Shown here: positions 38,014-48,167 of the stretch, piece by piece
Position numbering within the stretch: the first letter of the stretch is position 1
Layout of the letters: each line of letters opens with the position of its first letter
From: Filosporella fistucella
Taxonomy: Eukaryota; Ascomycota; Leotiomycetes; Helotiales
Assembly: GCA_030077755.1 (NCBI GenBank)
Contig: JAQJZZ010000019.1
Coordinates: forward strand, 570,501 to 634,500
DNA: 64,000 nt
Reading direction: 5' to 3'
Program-made: the position numbers and the translations under genes
Notes under the pieces: model-generated
What the model was told of the DNA's origin: nothing
What the model saw: the letters and a program-made list of their open reading frames with translations, nothing else
The model's database searches: none

Positions 38014-38835
38014 CTTAAGCTGATTTTGTTAAAGGCAAAGATTGAAAGTTGAAAATAGAAGTAGAAGTAGGGGAGGAGAAAATATTCAAAGAACTGGCAT
38101 CACCTTTGCTATGGTGAGAAGATGAGACGAGTCTCCTCGAACGGAGGTGTTTCGAGTTTCAGGAGGCAAGGCTGGCGTTTGTTGTTCTACGGTCTGTGCG
38201 CCGTTTCGCAGCCTCGTGCTAAGATTGCCTGAAAGTGTCGCATTTAAACTTTTTCCAAACGACATCCCTTCTTCTCTTCAATTTAAGTAGCAATATACCT
38301 ATTCTTGCAAGTGCGGAAGTCTTACGAATTGCTGGCCCTATGCAAACAACTCTTCACCAGTACTCCCTGATGTTCAATTTTCTGAGCGAATTATACATCA
38401 TTTCAATGCTGCGATTATTCTATGCTTTGTGAAATCACTAGCACAAAATTGGATGTCGTTTAATCATATCCTCGTGTGATTGAGAAGGTTCAATTGTTAT
38501 TCGAATATATCACTCTGTCGTGCCATTTTTCAATTAGGATATTCAATATTCTATCCTACCAAGCTGCGGATTGTGTGGTAATGCCCAGCTTCAGCCACCA
38601 AATGGTCGGGCGTCCAACATGTTAGTATTTTCTGTCGAAATTGGAGGCTGCGGCACAGATAGTCCAACAGGTAGGGTCGCGTTGTCGTATGTTCGCAATT
38701 AGCCCCATACTTTTATCCAGCACGATCATATACGATTTGATTTCCACATTCTATATTTTGTTTGAGTTTCGCCACACTCGAGCGACAGCCGCCTTGATGT
38801 TTTCCCGAGATACCTCTAAACAGCTGTGTAACACT
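38014..38835. promoter_or_regulatory. Divergent promoter region, SDR / receptor-like gene
   Basis: 820 bp separates oppositely directed start codons (38013 minus, 38836 plus). No coding sequence is supported. AT-rich, with no recognised operator. Confidence 0.45.
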
Positions 38836-40472
38836 ATGGTGTCCATCAACATAGAGTGGTTAGGATTGATGCCACTTCTTCTACTTCTCGCACATCGTAA
38901 AACTCCTTCTCTCACCGTCTCCTGCGCCTTTTAATTGTCGGGGGCCTACTAAATCATCCCAGCAATATCTGCATTTCGGTGCCTATCTTCGCCACCCCAA
39001 TTAATCCATTATTACTACAGAGAGCCAGAGTTACTGGTCGCAAACCAGTCAGATTTGGATGCAATTAATCTCAATTGTACTATTGCCCTCGGCGATATCA
39101 TCACAAGTTACGACTACGAGGGACCCTTTGTCCTTAATGGCGTCTTGAATGCCACAGTGAGATCTGGTTCAATGGGCTCCCCGAATCTTACATCATTTGA
39201 GATGAAAGAAATGAAATATGGTAGTATCAGCTTTAAAGACACATCATCTTTAAGAAGGGTCTCGTTGCCACAATTAGAAAGTGCGGGCGAGATTATAATC
39301 AATTCAAAGGGGGATGATGACAACTTGATCAGTTTTCCATCATTGCTCACTGCTCACGATATCAACATTTGGGGTAACTTCTCAAAGTAATCATCATGTC
39401 ATTCAAGTTGTATGATGCTAAAAAAAGGTTCAGATTGAGATTTCCTATTCTTACAAGCTTGACCGGCGAATTAAGAATTGGAGTCAGCGACGTCAATGCC
39501 TCTATGATTGGCCCAAATGTCAGCCCACGTACATTGGTGGACCTCGACTTTCCTACGCTTCAGAATGCATCTTTGGTTGATTTGGTGGGATATATATCCT
39601 CGTGAGAACCGCGTAAACAGTGTGTTACACAAATTAACATCCCGCGCAGAATATCATTTCCATCTCTTGCCACGGTTGGCTCGCCTCCAACAGGATTTGC
39701 AACACCAAAAGTACGAGGCGACTGTCTATCGATCAATAATTATGGAGACCCATTACTTGTCGACTTTCCTAATCTCCTCACTACCAGGAATATGAGATTA
39801 GGCGGTAGCTTCTCTAGGTAACTTTATGGGTGGAATATTCTGAATTCCGCTGAGCATATCTAGATTGTCGTTCCCATTCTTGACACATGTTCCAGACATG
39901 TTACAAATACTTGCTACAAGCTCCTTGTCAGTGGTCTTCTCAAATATTTCAGAGGTCACAGACATATATTTGCAAGGAAAAATCAACCAGTAAGATGTCT
40001 ACCCTAGCTTTTGGCTCAGAAAGCTATGTTCTATCGCAGTTAACTGTCTGATAGTGTTTCATTCCCCAATCTTCACAATGTATCTCGAGTATACATCAAC
40101 TCTGATATGGAGATGGATTGCTCCTCCAAAGCCATCTTCGGCCGCGGCAATGCAAGGGGGGTCCTACTCGACTGTACCGATTACTCCTCAGAGCATCAAC
40201 CGTATCACTTCTATGGAAATGCTCTTCTGGGCGTCATTTTGGGGTCCATCCTTGTTGGAACAGGCCTGCTTGCATTGTTCTTAAGAATTATGTACCGTCT
40301 AAGGAGGAAATCTGAAAGACAAAAGGAGCCTGAAATAAATATACCGATGGAGGACGCGATTCCAAGGGATGATCCACCCGAATACAGCTCTGTGACCAGA
40401 ACGGAGGTGGGAAGTGTGCATAGTGATGATACGGCTGTACCTCCTTATCCGTATATTGTTCGAGCGACTTGA
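38836..40472 (+). CDS. Secreted L-domain-like (Ecm33-related) type I membrane protein
   Basis: Six exons: 38836-38896, 39023-39386, 39428-39601, 39650-39817, 39864-39989 and 40055-40472. They give 436 residues in one frame. A signal peptide (LGLMPLLLLLAH) is followed by repeated beta-solenoid style units (F..L.......I and FP.L motifs such as FPSLLTAHDI, FPILTSLTG, FPSLATVGS and FPNLLTTRNM). This is the pattern of fungal Ecm33/receptor-L-domain cell-wall proteins, with several N-glycosylation sites. Instead of a GPI signal it has one transmembrane helix (LLGVILGSILVGTGLLALFL) and a cytosolic tail of about 65 residues with DPPEYSS, a PPxY motif that could bind WW-domain ubiquitin ligases. A cell-surface sensor or wall-linked role is inferred. 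Confidence 0.8.
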
Positions 40473-41039
40473 GGTCAGGGTGTGAAAAAAGCAGGGTTTA
40501 TGGGAGACGATACCATGCCCATAAATTCTACAGAATACTAATGTCTAATATCGATTAGAATCACTCCTCCATTCCTAAACCATGAGCCATTACCTAATTC
40601 CCTCAAGAAGGACGCCACTCAACTTTCACCAGAGCTTCACCCTTCTATCTATTTCTAGCCCCGAACCTCATTCTAGTCTCTTTATTAGCAGAATGTCATC
40701 TCATCATGTCAAGTATCAAAGTTCTCTTCAGCTTTTTTGACAGGTACACCCCAACGCCTTGTGTCATATATCACAGCTTCTGATGGATGCGGGTGATTTC
40801 GGACATTTTTCGTTAGTACAGCAGCAGGAGCAAAGCCAAGCCTGATTAGCGGACCCTGAAGGGAAACATGTTCTAGACATCTTGGGACGGAATCATATGG
40901 CCTCCCTGGCGCGTTTCTTCAGGCATCTTCAAAACAAGCGATGCACTCCGCTCAGCTATTTCCAGGTATCCTACAGTCAATCAGCTTGGTATGTACCCAG
41001 CCAAAGCTCAAGTGAAGAAAGAAAGTTTTGCCCATCGTC
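40473..41039. other. 3' trailer and spacer before repeat array
   Basis: No gene. Unique-looking sequence between the receptor-like gene and the CAACGAA repeat array. Confidence 0.4.
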
Positions 41040-42190
41040 TTGCAGCGAAAGTTCCTATCCATTCTAGGCTAAGAGAAAAAAGAAGGCTGATTTTGACGGA
41101 GTGCAACGAAACCTTGCGCACACCCAAGGATTTTAAAAAAGCATGACTTCGACGGAGTGCAACGAAACCATTCTGGTACCTTCTAAGCTAAAAGCGGAAA
41201 GCAGACTAAAATTGACGGAACGCAACGAAACCTTAGTTCACCCAAGGAGTTCAAAAAGCATGACTTCGACGGAGTGCAACGAAACCATGCTGGTACCTCT
41301 AAGCTAAAAGCGGAAAGCAGACTAAAATTGACGAAACGCAACGAAACTTTGCTTATACCTTTTAAGCCTAAAAGATAAAACGGCAAGACTTGGCGGAGTG
41401 CAACGAAACCTTGCTTACACTCTTGAAGCCAAGAGAAGAAAGCGCACTAAAATCAGCGGAATGCAACGAAACTTTGCTTGCACCCCTTTGGTCCAAAGGA
41501 TACAATGGCAAGACTTGACGGGGTGCAACGAATTGTGAATTAGTCTTTCTTCACTAAAAGCTAGAGGACTTCGTTGCCGTCCGCCTGTCCTAGGGCTCAC
41601 AACCTGTCAATATTAGAGTGATAAAAGGGACTAAGAGAAGTTTACCTAGACGTCTTGCAACGAAATATTAGCATTTATAAGTATCTTCCAAGTCAAAGGG
41701 ATAAAACGGCAAGACTTTGACGGAGTGCAACGAAATTCTCTGCTTACTTTTTGGAGCCCAGAATAGATGATTTCGCTACACTCTACATCTTTAGGGCTCA
41801 TAATCAGTTCAGCTCGGAGGTGTGATAAATAGGAGCTGAATCAGACGTCTTGCAACGAAACTGCCTTGGTAGCAGCCAGAACACTTCGTTGCACTACGCA
41901 TCCCTAAGGGGCTTTTAACCAGGGATTAAGAGAAGTTTACCTAGACGTCTTGCAACGAAAATCTACCTTGGCAGGAGCCAGAACACTTCATTGCAATCCG
42001 CCCCGTAGGGGCTCATAACCTGTCTAGACAGGAGTAAGTGAATTTAAGAGAAGTTTACCCAGCCGTCCTGCAACGAAAATCTACCTTCGCAAGAAATAGA
42101 CAGATTTCGTTGCACTCCGCATATCTAAGGGGCTCACAACCAGATATTAAGAGAACTTTACCCAGACGTCTTGCAACGAAACGTGGGCTG
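41040..42190. repeat. CAACGAA tandem/inverted repeat array
   Basis: Fourteen direct copies of CAACGAA(A) start at 41104, 41160, 41223, 41277, 41339, 41401, 41464, 41526, 41658, 41728, 41853, 41953, 42071 and 42174. In the first half they are 54-63 bp apart with the core GACGGAGTGCAACGAAACC. Pairs form a higher-order unit of about 117 bp (GCATGACTTCGACGG at 41141 and 41258). In the second half the unit changes to AAGAGAAGTTTACC, AGACGTCTTGCAACGAAA and then an inverted TTCGTTGCA, at 41570, 41885 and 42106, with diverged forms near 41771 and 41988. Each pair could form a stem of about 10-12 bp. No long coding frame runs through it. It resembles neither a CRISPR array (no constant spacer design, fungal host) nor any transposon end known to me. 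Confidence 0.85.
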
Positions 42191-42438
42191 CCTTGAGTGT
42201 GTGTGAAAGGGAGAGGATGCAGATAGTAGGGTTCATAAAGGAGGGGTTGTGGTGTATAAGCATTATGGTATCTTCCTTATTGTAGGCGAATTAGCAATAG
42301 AGAAAGTTCATTGTAGGATTGGTAGGTACTTGAATCTGCATATGATGCATTTTACTATTTGTATATTACACCAGCTAGTAATTTCTTGTCCTGACAATTT
42401 CCAAGGTATGGTCTCTTCAACCCAAGAAGTTCATTCCA

Positions 42439-44578
42439 TCATGGTAAAGTCAACCACTTCGCCAACATCCTCGGGAAATTCGGCGTCCCAAGTCCAGTGA
42501 CTGGGTCCCATCCTTTAACGGCTTGGAAACCAGGTGTTCCACACCCTTGATTGCCTCCCTCTGTAATATCATTAAACAATCCTGGGTTGGCATAAATTAC
42601 AGGATTTATAAATCCCACAGGACTCTTCCCAATATTCAACCTTGCTCCATTGATAAGCGTCATGATACTTCCAAATGTAGGTGCAGAGGCAGAAGTGCCA
42701 TAGACGTAGGAGAAATTGCCGTCGATGGCGATTACATAATTCACGCCATTAGCAGAGACGTCTGGGATACCGCGGGAGGCTTGCGAGGTGTTGTATTGAG
42801 CGGAGGTGTAGGGTGGTTTGGAAGTGGCGAAGTAGGTTGATACAGCTGATTTTTGATATGAGGGGAGGGAGAAGACGTTGCTGAAGCCGCCGCCACTGTA
42901 GATGACTGATTCGGCTGCTTTCTCGGGTTGGGTCACCGACGCGCCGGGCTTGACTTGCGTTGCTCCGACAGATGTGACATCTAGATGGTTGTCAGTATAT
43001 GATGAGACTGAAATAGGTAGATGGAAGCTGCTTACAGGGACAGCCGCCAGGGAACGAGGGATTGAACATTCCCGACGTTCCGTTGTTGTATTCTCCCGTC
43101 ACAGGGTCTATACATTGTCCTCCGTTTCCCGCGACACCATAATCACCTGAAGAGTATAGGAAAGTGACACCTTGGAGACCAAGTTTCATATACTCATGGC
43201 ATTGTCGATTCTCGTAGAATGGGGTAAGATCAGCTTCATTGTACCCGTATGATGTTGAGATGACCTTGGTCGCTGCGAAACCGCCACAATTCTCTGGTCC
43301 CTTGTAAACACCGTATCCATTCAATGGATCAGGATACGCAGCATCTTGTTCTGGATCATCACCTCCCTGGTAAGTGCAATAGCTTCCATCAATTGCGTCC
43401 AGGAAATTATTGAAGGATGCTCCTTCAACGAAGTCTCCTACTTGATATAATGTCACTTTCTGTGGGTAGACCAGAGACATTGCGTATTCGAGGTCAAGAT
43501 CCTGATAAAATGATTAGTGGAGGATGAAGATGGAGAACTGAAGCCTTACAGATTCGCCATTGAAGCCGAAAGATTGATTGACGGTTTGGAGGAAGCCACC
43601 ATCAATTGAGTCGAGAATCGGACGCTGTCCAACAAGAGGCGGCGAAAAGTTTCTGAAGAACATGTCTAGGTCACCTGGAAGATAGGCTTGTGGAGTGTAC
43701 TCGACAATCCCATATGAATCTATTGACGTTAGCAATTAGAAAGTGGCATTTTATCATCTGATTTTACTTTTGGGGCTTGCTGGAAAGTTGGGAGGAAACT
43801 CATAAAGAGCCCTGAGGCAGTTGGGAACAATTGATTTGTCGCAATGCTTCAATTGGTCGAGAATTGTGCCGAAAGGGATGCGGCCACCGTTCTTCGGAAG
43901 AGACTTGTCTCCTGGCGAGCCAATTGAATGTCCGATGCCAGGTTGAACATTATGCCCGGCCTCAGTGGTTTGGCGTTTTGCGATTTCGATCTCTCCCTCA
44001 TTCATCCCTCGGCGTTTCTGGTGGTTCTCAATTTTGGCATCGAAATGCACCGTGGGAGTGATGAAATCAACGTGTCTCGAAAGGCCTTCTGGAAGAGAAT
44101 ATTCTTCACTTGCAACGTGAGCTTGTCCACTCTCAGTATGGACAAATTCGTAGTACTTGGCATTTAGTAGACGCTCCGCTTCAGCCACAGTCACATCAGC
44201 GTGAATCCAGTTGAGAGATTGCGATTGCTTGGCACGGTCGCTGCTGATACCGTGTTCTGCGAGCCACTGAAGAACAGATTCTACAGTCTCATGGCTGGGA
44301 GCAAACATCTCTGCCACCTTTTTCGCAGTCCAATGTTTTCCAAACTCCGGGGATTCGGGATGAGATACCTCCATCAAGAAGTCCTCACCTCTCTCCAGGT
44401 TACTCTGTGTGAGTGCGATTCTCATAGGGAGGTAAGAGTCGCCATGAAGCTTTGCGGTCTTCACCCAGTGAGATGGCAGTCTCTCTCTTCGTTCATGAAC
44501 AACATGGCGCTTTGAATTAGCTGGGGCAGCAATTGCCCCAGTCAAAAGACCACAGACAGCAATAATAGAGAAATGCAT
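42439..44578 (-). CDS. Secreted S53 serine-carboxyl peptidase (sedolisin / tripeptidyl-peptidase type)
   Basis: Exons 44578-43768, 43719-43550, 43501-43036 and 42980-42439 give 662 residues. A signal peptide (MHFSIIAVCGLLTGAIA) is followed by a pro-kumamolisin propeptide (about 30-215) that ends in a KR site near IAKRQTTE. The catalytic region shows the Glu/Asp pair of the family at E326 and D330 (GESDLD), the SSGDYG oxyanion Asp, and the nucleophile Ser579 in GTSASAP. The calcium-site end (FNDITEGG.QGC, then GWDPVTGLGTPNF) is complete. Secreted acid protease, autocatalytically matured. It is likely to be expressed in acid, protein-rich conditions, for example host tissue, by analogy with the family. 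Confidence 0.93.
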
Positions 44579-44625
44579 TGCTCAATCGGAGGTGAAATAT
44601 GTCGGAATTCCTGGCCAGGAGACTA

Positions 44626-44637
44626 CCTTTTATAAGG
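44626..44637 (-). promoter_or_regulatory. TATA box of the S53 protease gene
   Basis: Read on the minus strand, the sequence CCTTATAAAAGG lies about 50 bp upstream of the start codon at 44578. It matches the consensus TATAAAA and is the clearest TATA box in the window, as expected for a regulated secreted protease. Confidence 0.65.
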
Positions 44638-45776
44638 GCATGGTGACCCTTATCATGACAGCCAAATTGCCATTGCGTTATTCATGATGATGCTATCTTA
44701 TGGCTCAGACTACTGAATACTACTGCAACGCTTGAAATTTACGGGGAAGTAGCTGGGGGACCTTGCCCAATTTGACAGTTGACAGCTCGCAAGACACCTC
44801 AAAATCAGTTAGGAAGTGCACAACCCCGCATCAATACTTCGCACTGCGCCAATGATAGAAAATGGCGCTGATAGACGATCTTTTCGATGTTCAGGGGAGC
44901 CGTCATGATGCTGAGCAACCTTCCGATTCAAGCTTAGCTTGATAAATAAGGTGTTGGCCCAGGATCATCCGGGAATGGTTCGGACGGAACTAATCATTGC
45001 CCGAAAGCTTGATGTTACCTGCTTAATCACTTGAGAGCCTTTTTCAAACTATGAGCGGTAACCCGTGATTTTGATCTGAGTTATGAAAGGTTCAGAAGGT
45101 AGACTCAAGTTGGCTAGGCGGAGGCGCTCGACCATCTCTTCGTCACTATATACTGGAAACATTGACTTGAACGATCGGAAATCGTGTGTGCAAGAGGAGA
45201 ACCTGAAAGATATCGAAACAGTCAATGCCGGTAGGCTCTTGCTCTTAATATACTATATCTTTGTGGAAATAATCTGAAGTTTAATAGAATAAATGATGAA
45301 GTCAATCATTCGCAAGCTCGGAGCAAAAGTCCGCCTGAGGGAATGGTGAGTAAACATGGAAGAATTCCTTTTGTGCCTGCACCGCAATCTCCGGTGAGTC
45401 CGGCCGCATAACTGCTCGAGGAAGTTTGGGTTTGATTTCGAAGCAATTGATGCGTATTGTTAGATTGCGGAAAATAGAGGAGGAGTGCAATTGCGAGCAG
45501 AGATGAAAGATGACATTCGCGGACCTGGGCAATGGAAACACACAAATCGCCGAGGAAACGAACTAGTCCTAACTTGGAACAGCACCAGGTCACATGATAT
45601 TACACTTCCACCACATCGATGTCTTTCAGCCTCACCCCAGGTACGTTCGCTACTCCCCTTTGATCCTTCTACAAGCATGTTTAAAAGAAAGTAGGTGTAT
45701 ACTTCTTCCAATAAACTTTCCTGACTGAATTTAACCTGCATCCAGGTCATCGAAAGGCCACGAATCCAGGGGCAAG
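44638..45776. promoter_or_regulatory. Divergent upstream region, S53 protease / OGFr-domain gene
   Basis: 1.1 kb between opposite start codons. No certain gene. An ATG at 45677 followed by GTAGGT (45691) can splice to 45747 and reads in frame into the OGFr protein as MFKRKSSKGHESRGK, so a short upstream coding exon is possible. Confidence 0.4.
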
Positions 45777-46700
45777 ATGAGCTCCCAACCCGACCGGGCT
45801 CAGTCGAACGTGACTTCGCCATTGATTGCCTTCTATGAAGGTACGGGAAAAGATTATCGAGGAAGATCGCTGTCCAAAATCCTGAGCTGGGATGCGTATG
45901 AGTTGGAGGGGAGCCATGATTACATCCAAACTGTTTTCCCGTTACCAGAGAGCTCAGGAGTTATTGGAGGCGCTGCGCCCACTATCACTCGTGAGGTATT
46001 CGAGGCCTTTCGTTCTCGTGTTGAGCTACGGGACAACTTGCGAAGCGCTTTCAAGAAGATTCTCTGGTTTTATGGCTTTGAGTTAGAGGCTGGAGAAGGG
46101 ACTGTCAAGGTACTCCACGATCATTCTGTGCTTTGCTTACAGCTAATCTTTGTCTTCCAGGTTGTGAAAGGCGTTAATTTTTCTAAGTATGCGCATCATT
46201 GGGATACTCGATTCGACCACAACCATCTCCGGATCTCGAGAATCATTCGTTGCCTCCGTGTTCTGGGTCTGGAGGATGAAGCCCTCGCATTTCGCACTGC
46301 TTTGGAAGAAACGACTCGACGCGTTAGTGATCGGTCGCGTGAGTACTGGCGCCGAGCCGCCGAGCGAACACTCAACATTCGTCCGGATCTCGAAATTGAT
46401 GACGAGAGTGATCTTAGTATTGGACTAAAGTTTCTCCGTGAATTTGAAGAGCATCGGAAAGAGCTTGCACAACAGCCTGTCAAGGTAGAAGATGAGAAAA
46501 CTGACGGAGAAGTCAGTGAGGTCAAACATGATGAGGATGCAGTCAAGTCTGGCGCCGCCGAGATAAGAGAAACCACAGGTGTGGACAAAAAAGATGAGCA
46601 TAAGGTCGAGGGAGGTGATGTTGCTGCCAATGAGATCGTGGGCGACACCAAGCAGAAAGTGGAGGCCCAGAAAGAAAGCCCAATCTATCCCTCTGCTTGA
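45777..46700 (+). CDS. Opioid-growth-factor-receptor (OGFr) domain protein
   Basis: Exons 45777-46109 and 46161-46700 give 290 residues; an upstream mini-exon beginning at 45677 is possible. Residues about 15-190 match the OGFr conserved region (PF04664): FYEGTGKDYRGRSL, then LEGSHDYIQ.VFPLPE.S, HNHLRISRIIRCLRVLGLE and a helix-rich end. Fungi commonly keep this domain; the role is unknown and the opioid name is historical. The C-terminal 80 residues are Lys/Glu/Asp-rich and disordered. The intron 46110-46160 is 51 nt, a multiple of three without a stop, so retention would add 17 residues inside the domain. Confidence 0.88.
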   Translation: MSSQPDRAQSNVTSPLIAFYEGTGKDYRGRSLSKILSWDAYELEGSHDYIQTVFPLPESSGVIGGAAPTITREVFEAFRSRVELRDNLRSAFKKILWFYGFELEAGEGTVKVLHDHSVLCLQLIFVFQVVKGVNFSKYAHHWDTRFDHNHLRISRIIRCLRVLGLEDEALAFRTALEETTRRVSDRSREYWRRAAERTLNIRPDLEIDDESDLSIGLKFLREFEEHRKELAQQPVKVEDEKTDGEVSEVKHDEDAVKSGAAEIRETTGVDKKDEHKVEGGDVAANEIVGDTKQKVEAQKESPIYPSA

Positions 46701-47256
46701 TGGGTGGGTGTCTGTCAGGGCTTGGCTCCTGTTAGTGAGCAATTACTTGTTTCTTTCCTTTCCAAGCACTTCGCGGCCATTTCATGCAGCGTTGGGAAGC
46801 GGAGAATTTACGAGTTAGATGAATTGATACCCATTGTCGTTCGACTAGTGAAATAGATCTTCTAGACCTACCCGAGCTATGAAGCTGCTTGATCTGTGTC
46901 GAATGTGCGATAGACCTGTTTGTACCGATTTTCTTTTTCTCTGCAGGTACAGGAGAAATTTACAGTTGTCTCATCTCCCGTGTCTATGTCGCGTGGCAAA
47001 GTTGCTCAAGATTGCCTTCAACTGTAATTGGGGCCAACTTCTACCCAGGACACTACATCAGAAACTTCATATTTGAAAGCACAATGCGAGCAATACTCAG
47101 CTCCTGAATCATATCTATATTACTTTTCCTGCTCCAGTCCCTGTCAAGTTCATAAGATGTTCCCTCTGTCCACTTAATATCTCACTACATCTAATCTCCA
47201 AAGTCCAAAAAAGAAATTCCATAATAATACACCTAAATTGCTCTACCGCAACTCTC
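46701..47256. other. Intergenic, convergent 3' ends
   Basis: About 560 bp with no gene, between the 3' ends of the OGFr-domain and Dabb-domain genes. Confidence 0.5.
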
Positions 47257-47774
47257 TTACTTCGATTTCAACCCTTCGACCAGAGACATGACTCCCAGCA
47301 AATGCTCATCCTCATCCGGAACCTCGAAATCAAATCGAATAACATTATCTTTATACGGTCTCAAATACGTACTCACAACCCTATCAAACATTAATATCAC
47401 AATCAACCCAACTTCTTCTTTTTCTACCCCCCATCTCCCAACACTCATCTATTGAAACAGAAACAACTAACCTCTCATGCTCCTCACTAGCTTGATACTC
47501 CTCCACAGCACTCCGATCCCGATGCCAACTCACAAGCGCATACTCATACCCCTGACTTACTTCCTTCGGCTCTGAGATTGAGGGACCGCTTATGATTAGA
47601 CGGCCGTCTTTGACGCAGGAGAGGGAACGGAGGGTTTTGACGTTTGTGAGGAAGAGGGATTTTTGGTAAGCGGTTGTGGTAGGGAGGAAACGGAAGAGGA
47701 CTGTGGTTTGTGTTAAGTTGGGGCGAGGTGAAGAGGGAGAGAGGGTGGTAGGTACCGACGTGGAGGACTGTCAT
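47257..47774 (-). CDS. Stress-responsive A/B-barrel (Dabb) domain protein
   Basis: Exons 47774-47756, 47700-47472 and 47380-47257 give 123 residues. The start MTVLHVVLFRF carries the conserved His of the Dabb fold. GPSISEPKEVSQGYEYALVS and EYQASEEHERVVSTYLRPYKD follow, and FDFEV closes the ferredoxin-like barrel. Such small proteins dimerise. Some are enzymes or cyclases in aromatic and polyketide metabolism; many are stress-induced with unknown reaction. The first exon is only 19 nt. The gene is divergent from the Zn2Cys6 regulator, sharing a 393-bp upstream region, so regulation by that factor is plausible. Confidence 0.85.
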
Positions 47775-48019
47775 TTTCGGGAGAGGGGGGTGATGTTGTG
47801 TTATGCTGTTGAAGAGAAGGTATGGTGGGAGTGCAGGGTATGCGGGATCTGTAAAAGGTTCTTTTATAAAATTGAAATTTGGAAAGAAGATGGTCAAAAC
47901 GAGAAACCTGGGTATGAACTTGTGCAAGCACACGATAATTTCAGAACATTCTTATATTTCTGGACAAGGTGAAGCAGAATAAAATCCATATAGACTCGAT
48001 GCCAAGAAATGGAGCCTTT

Positions 48020-48075
48020 CCGTTGAAAAAAGTGGATCACGGAAGACGTTCCGTTTTTCCAACGGAGAACATCCG
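48020..48075. promoter_or_regulatory. Palindromic CGG-N8-CCG element, candidate Zn2Cys6 operator
   Basis: In the 393-bp divergent region (47775-48167), CGG at 48040-48042 and CCG at 48051-48053 form CGG-N8-CCG within the perfect hairpin ACGGAA-GACG-TTCCGT. An outer arm pair (CCGTTGAAAAA at 48020 and TTTTTCCAACGG ending at 48065) makes a 46-bp interrupted palindrome. A second CGG-N7-CCG follows at 48063-48075. Paired CGG triplets are the standard target of binuclear-cluster factors. The site lies about 115-130 bp before the start of just such a factor, suggesting autoregulation and control of the Dabb gene. Confidence 0.55.
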
Positions 48076-48167
48076 TCTCTCATCTTTTTCTCATCAATAC
48101 CTCGTTAGCATCACGGAGCTTTCTTCTTCTCTCTTTGACATGAGATTCGAGTATCTCATTCGATGTA

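Noticed and set aside
41040..42190. CRISPR array interpretation of the CAACGAA repeats
   Set aside because: The repeated core is too short, spacers are themselves repeated, inverted copies occur, there are no cas genes, and the DNA is from a fungus.
45083..45277. Plus-strand 64-codon frame starting with a true ATG
   Set aside because: Basic N-terminus then a hydrophobic end, but no homology, no second exon that keeps coding character, and it lies in a promoter region.
45460..45822. 120-codon minus frame across the start of the OGFr gene
   Set aside because: It overlaps the verified plus-strand start and shows no domain; treated as a shadow.
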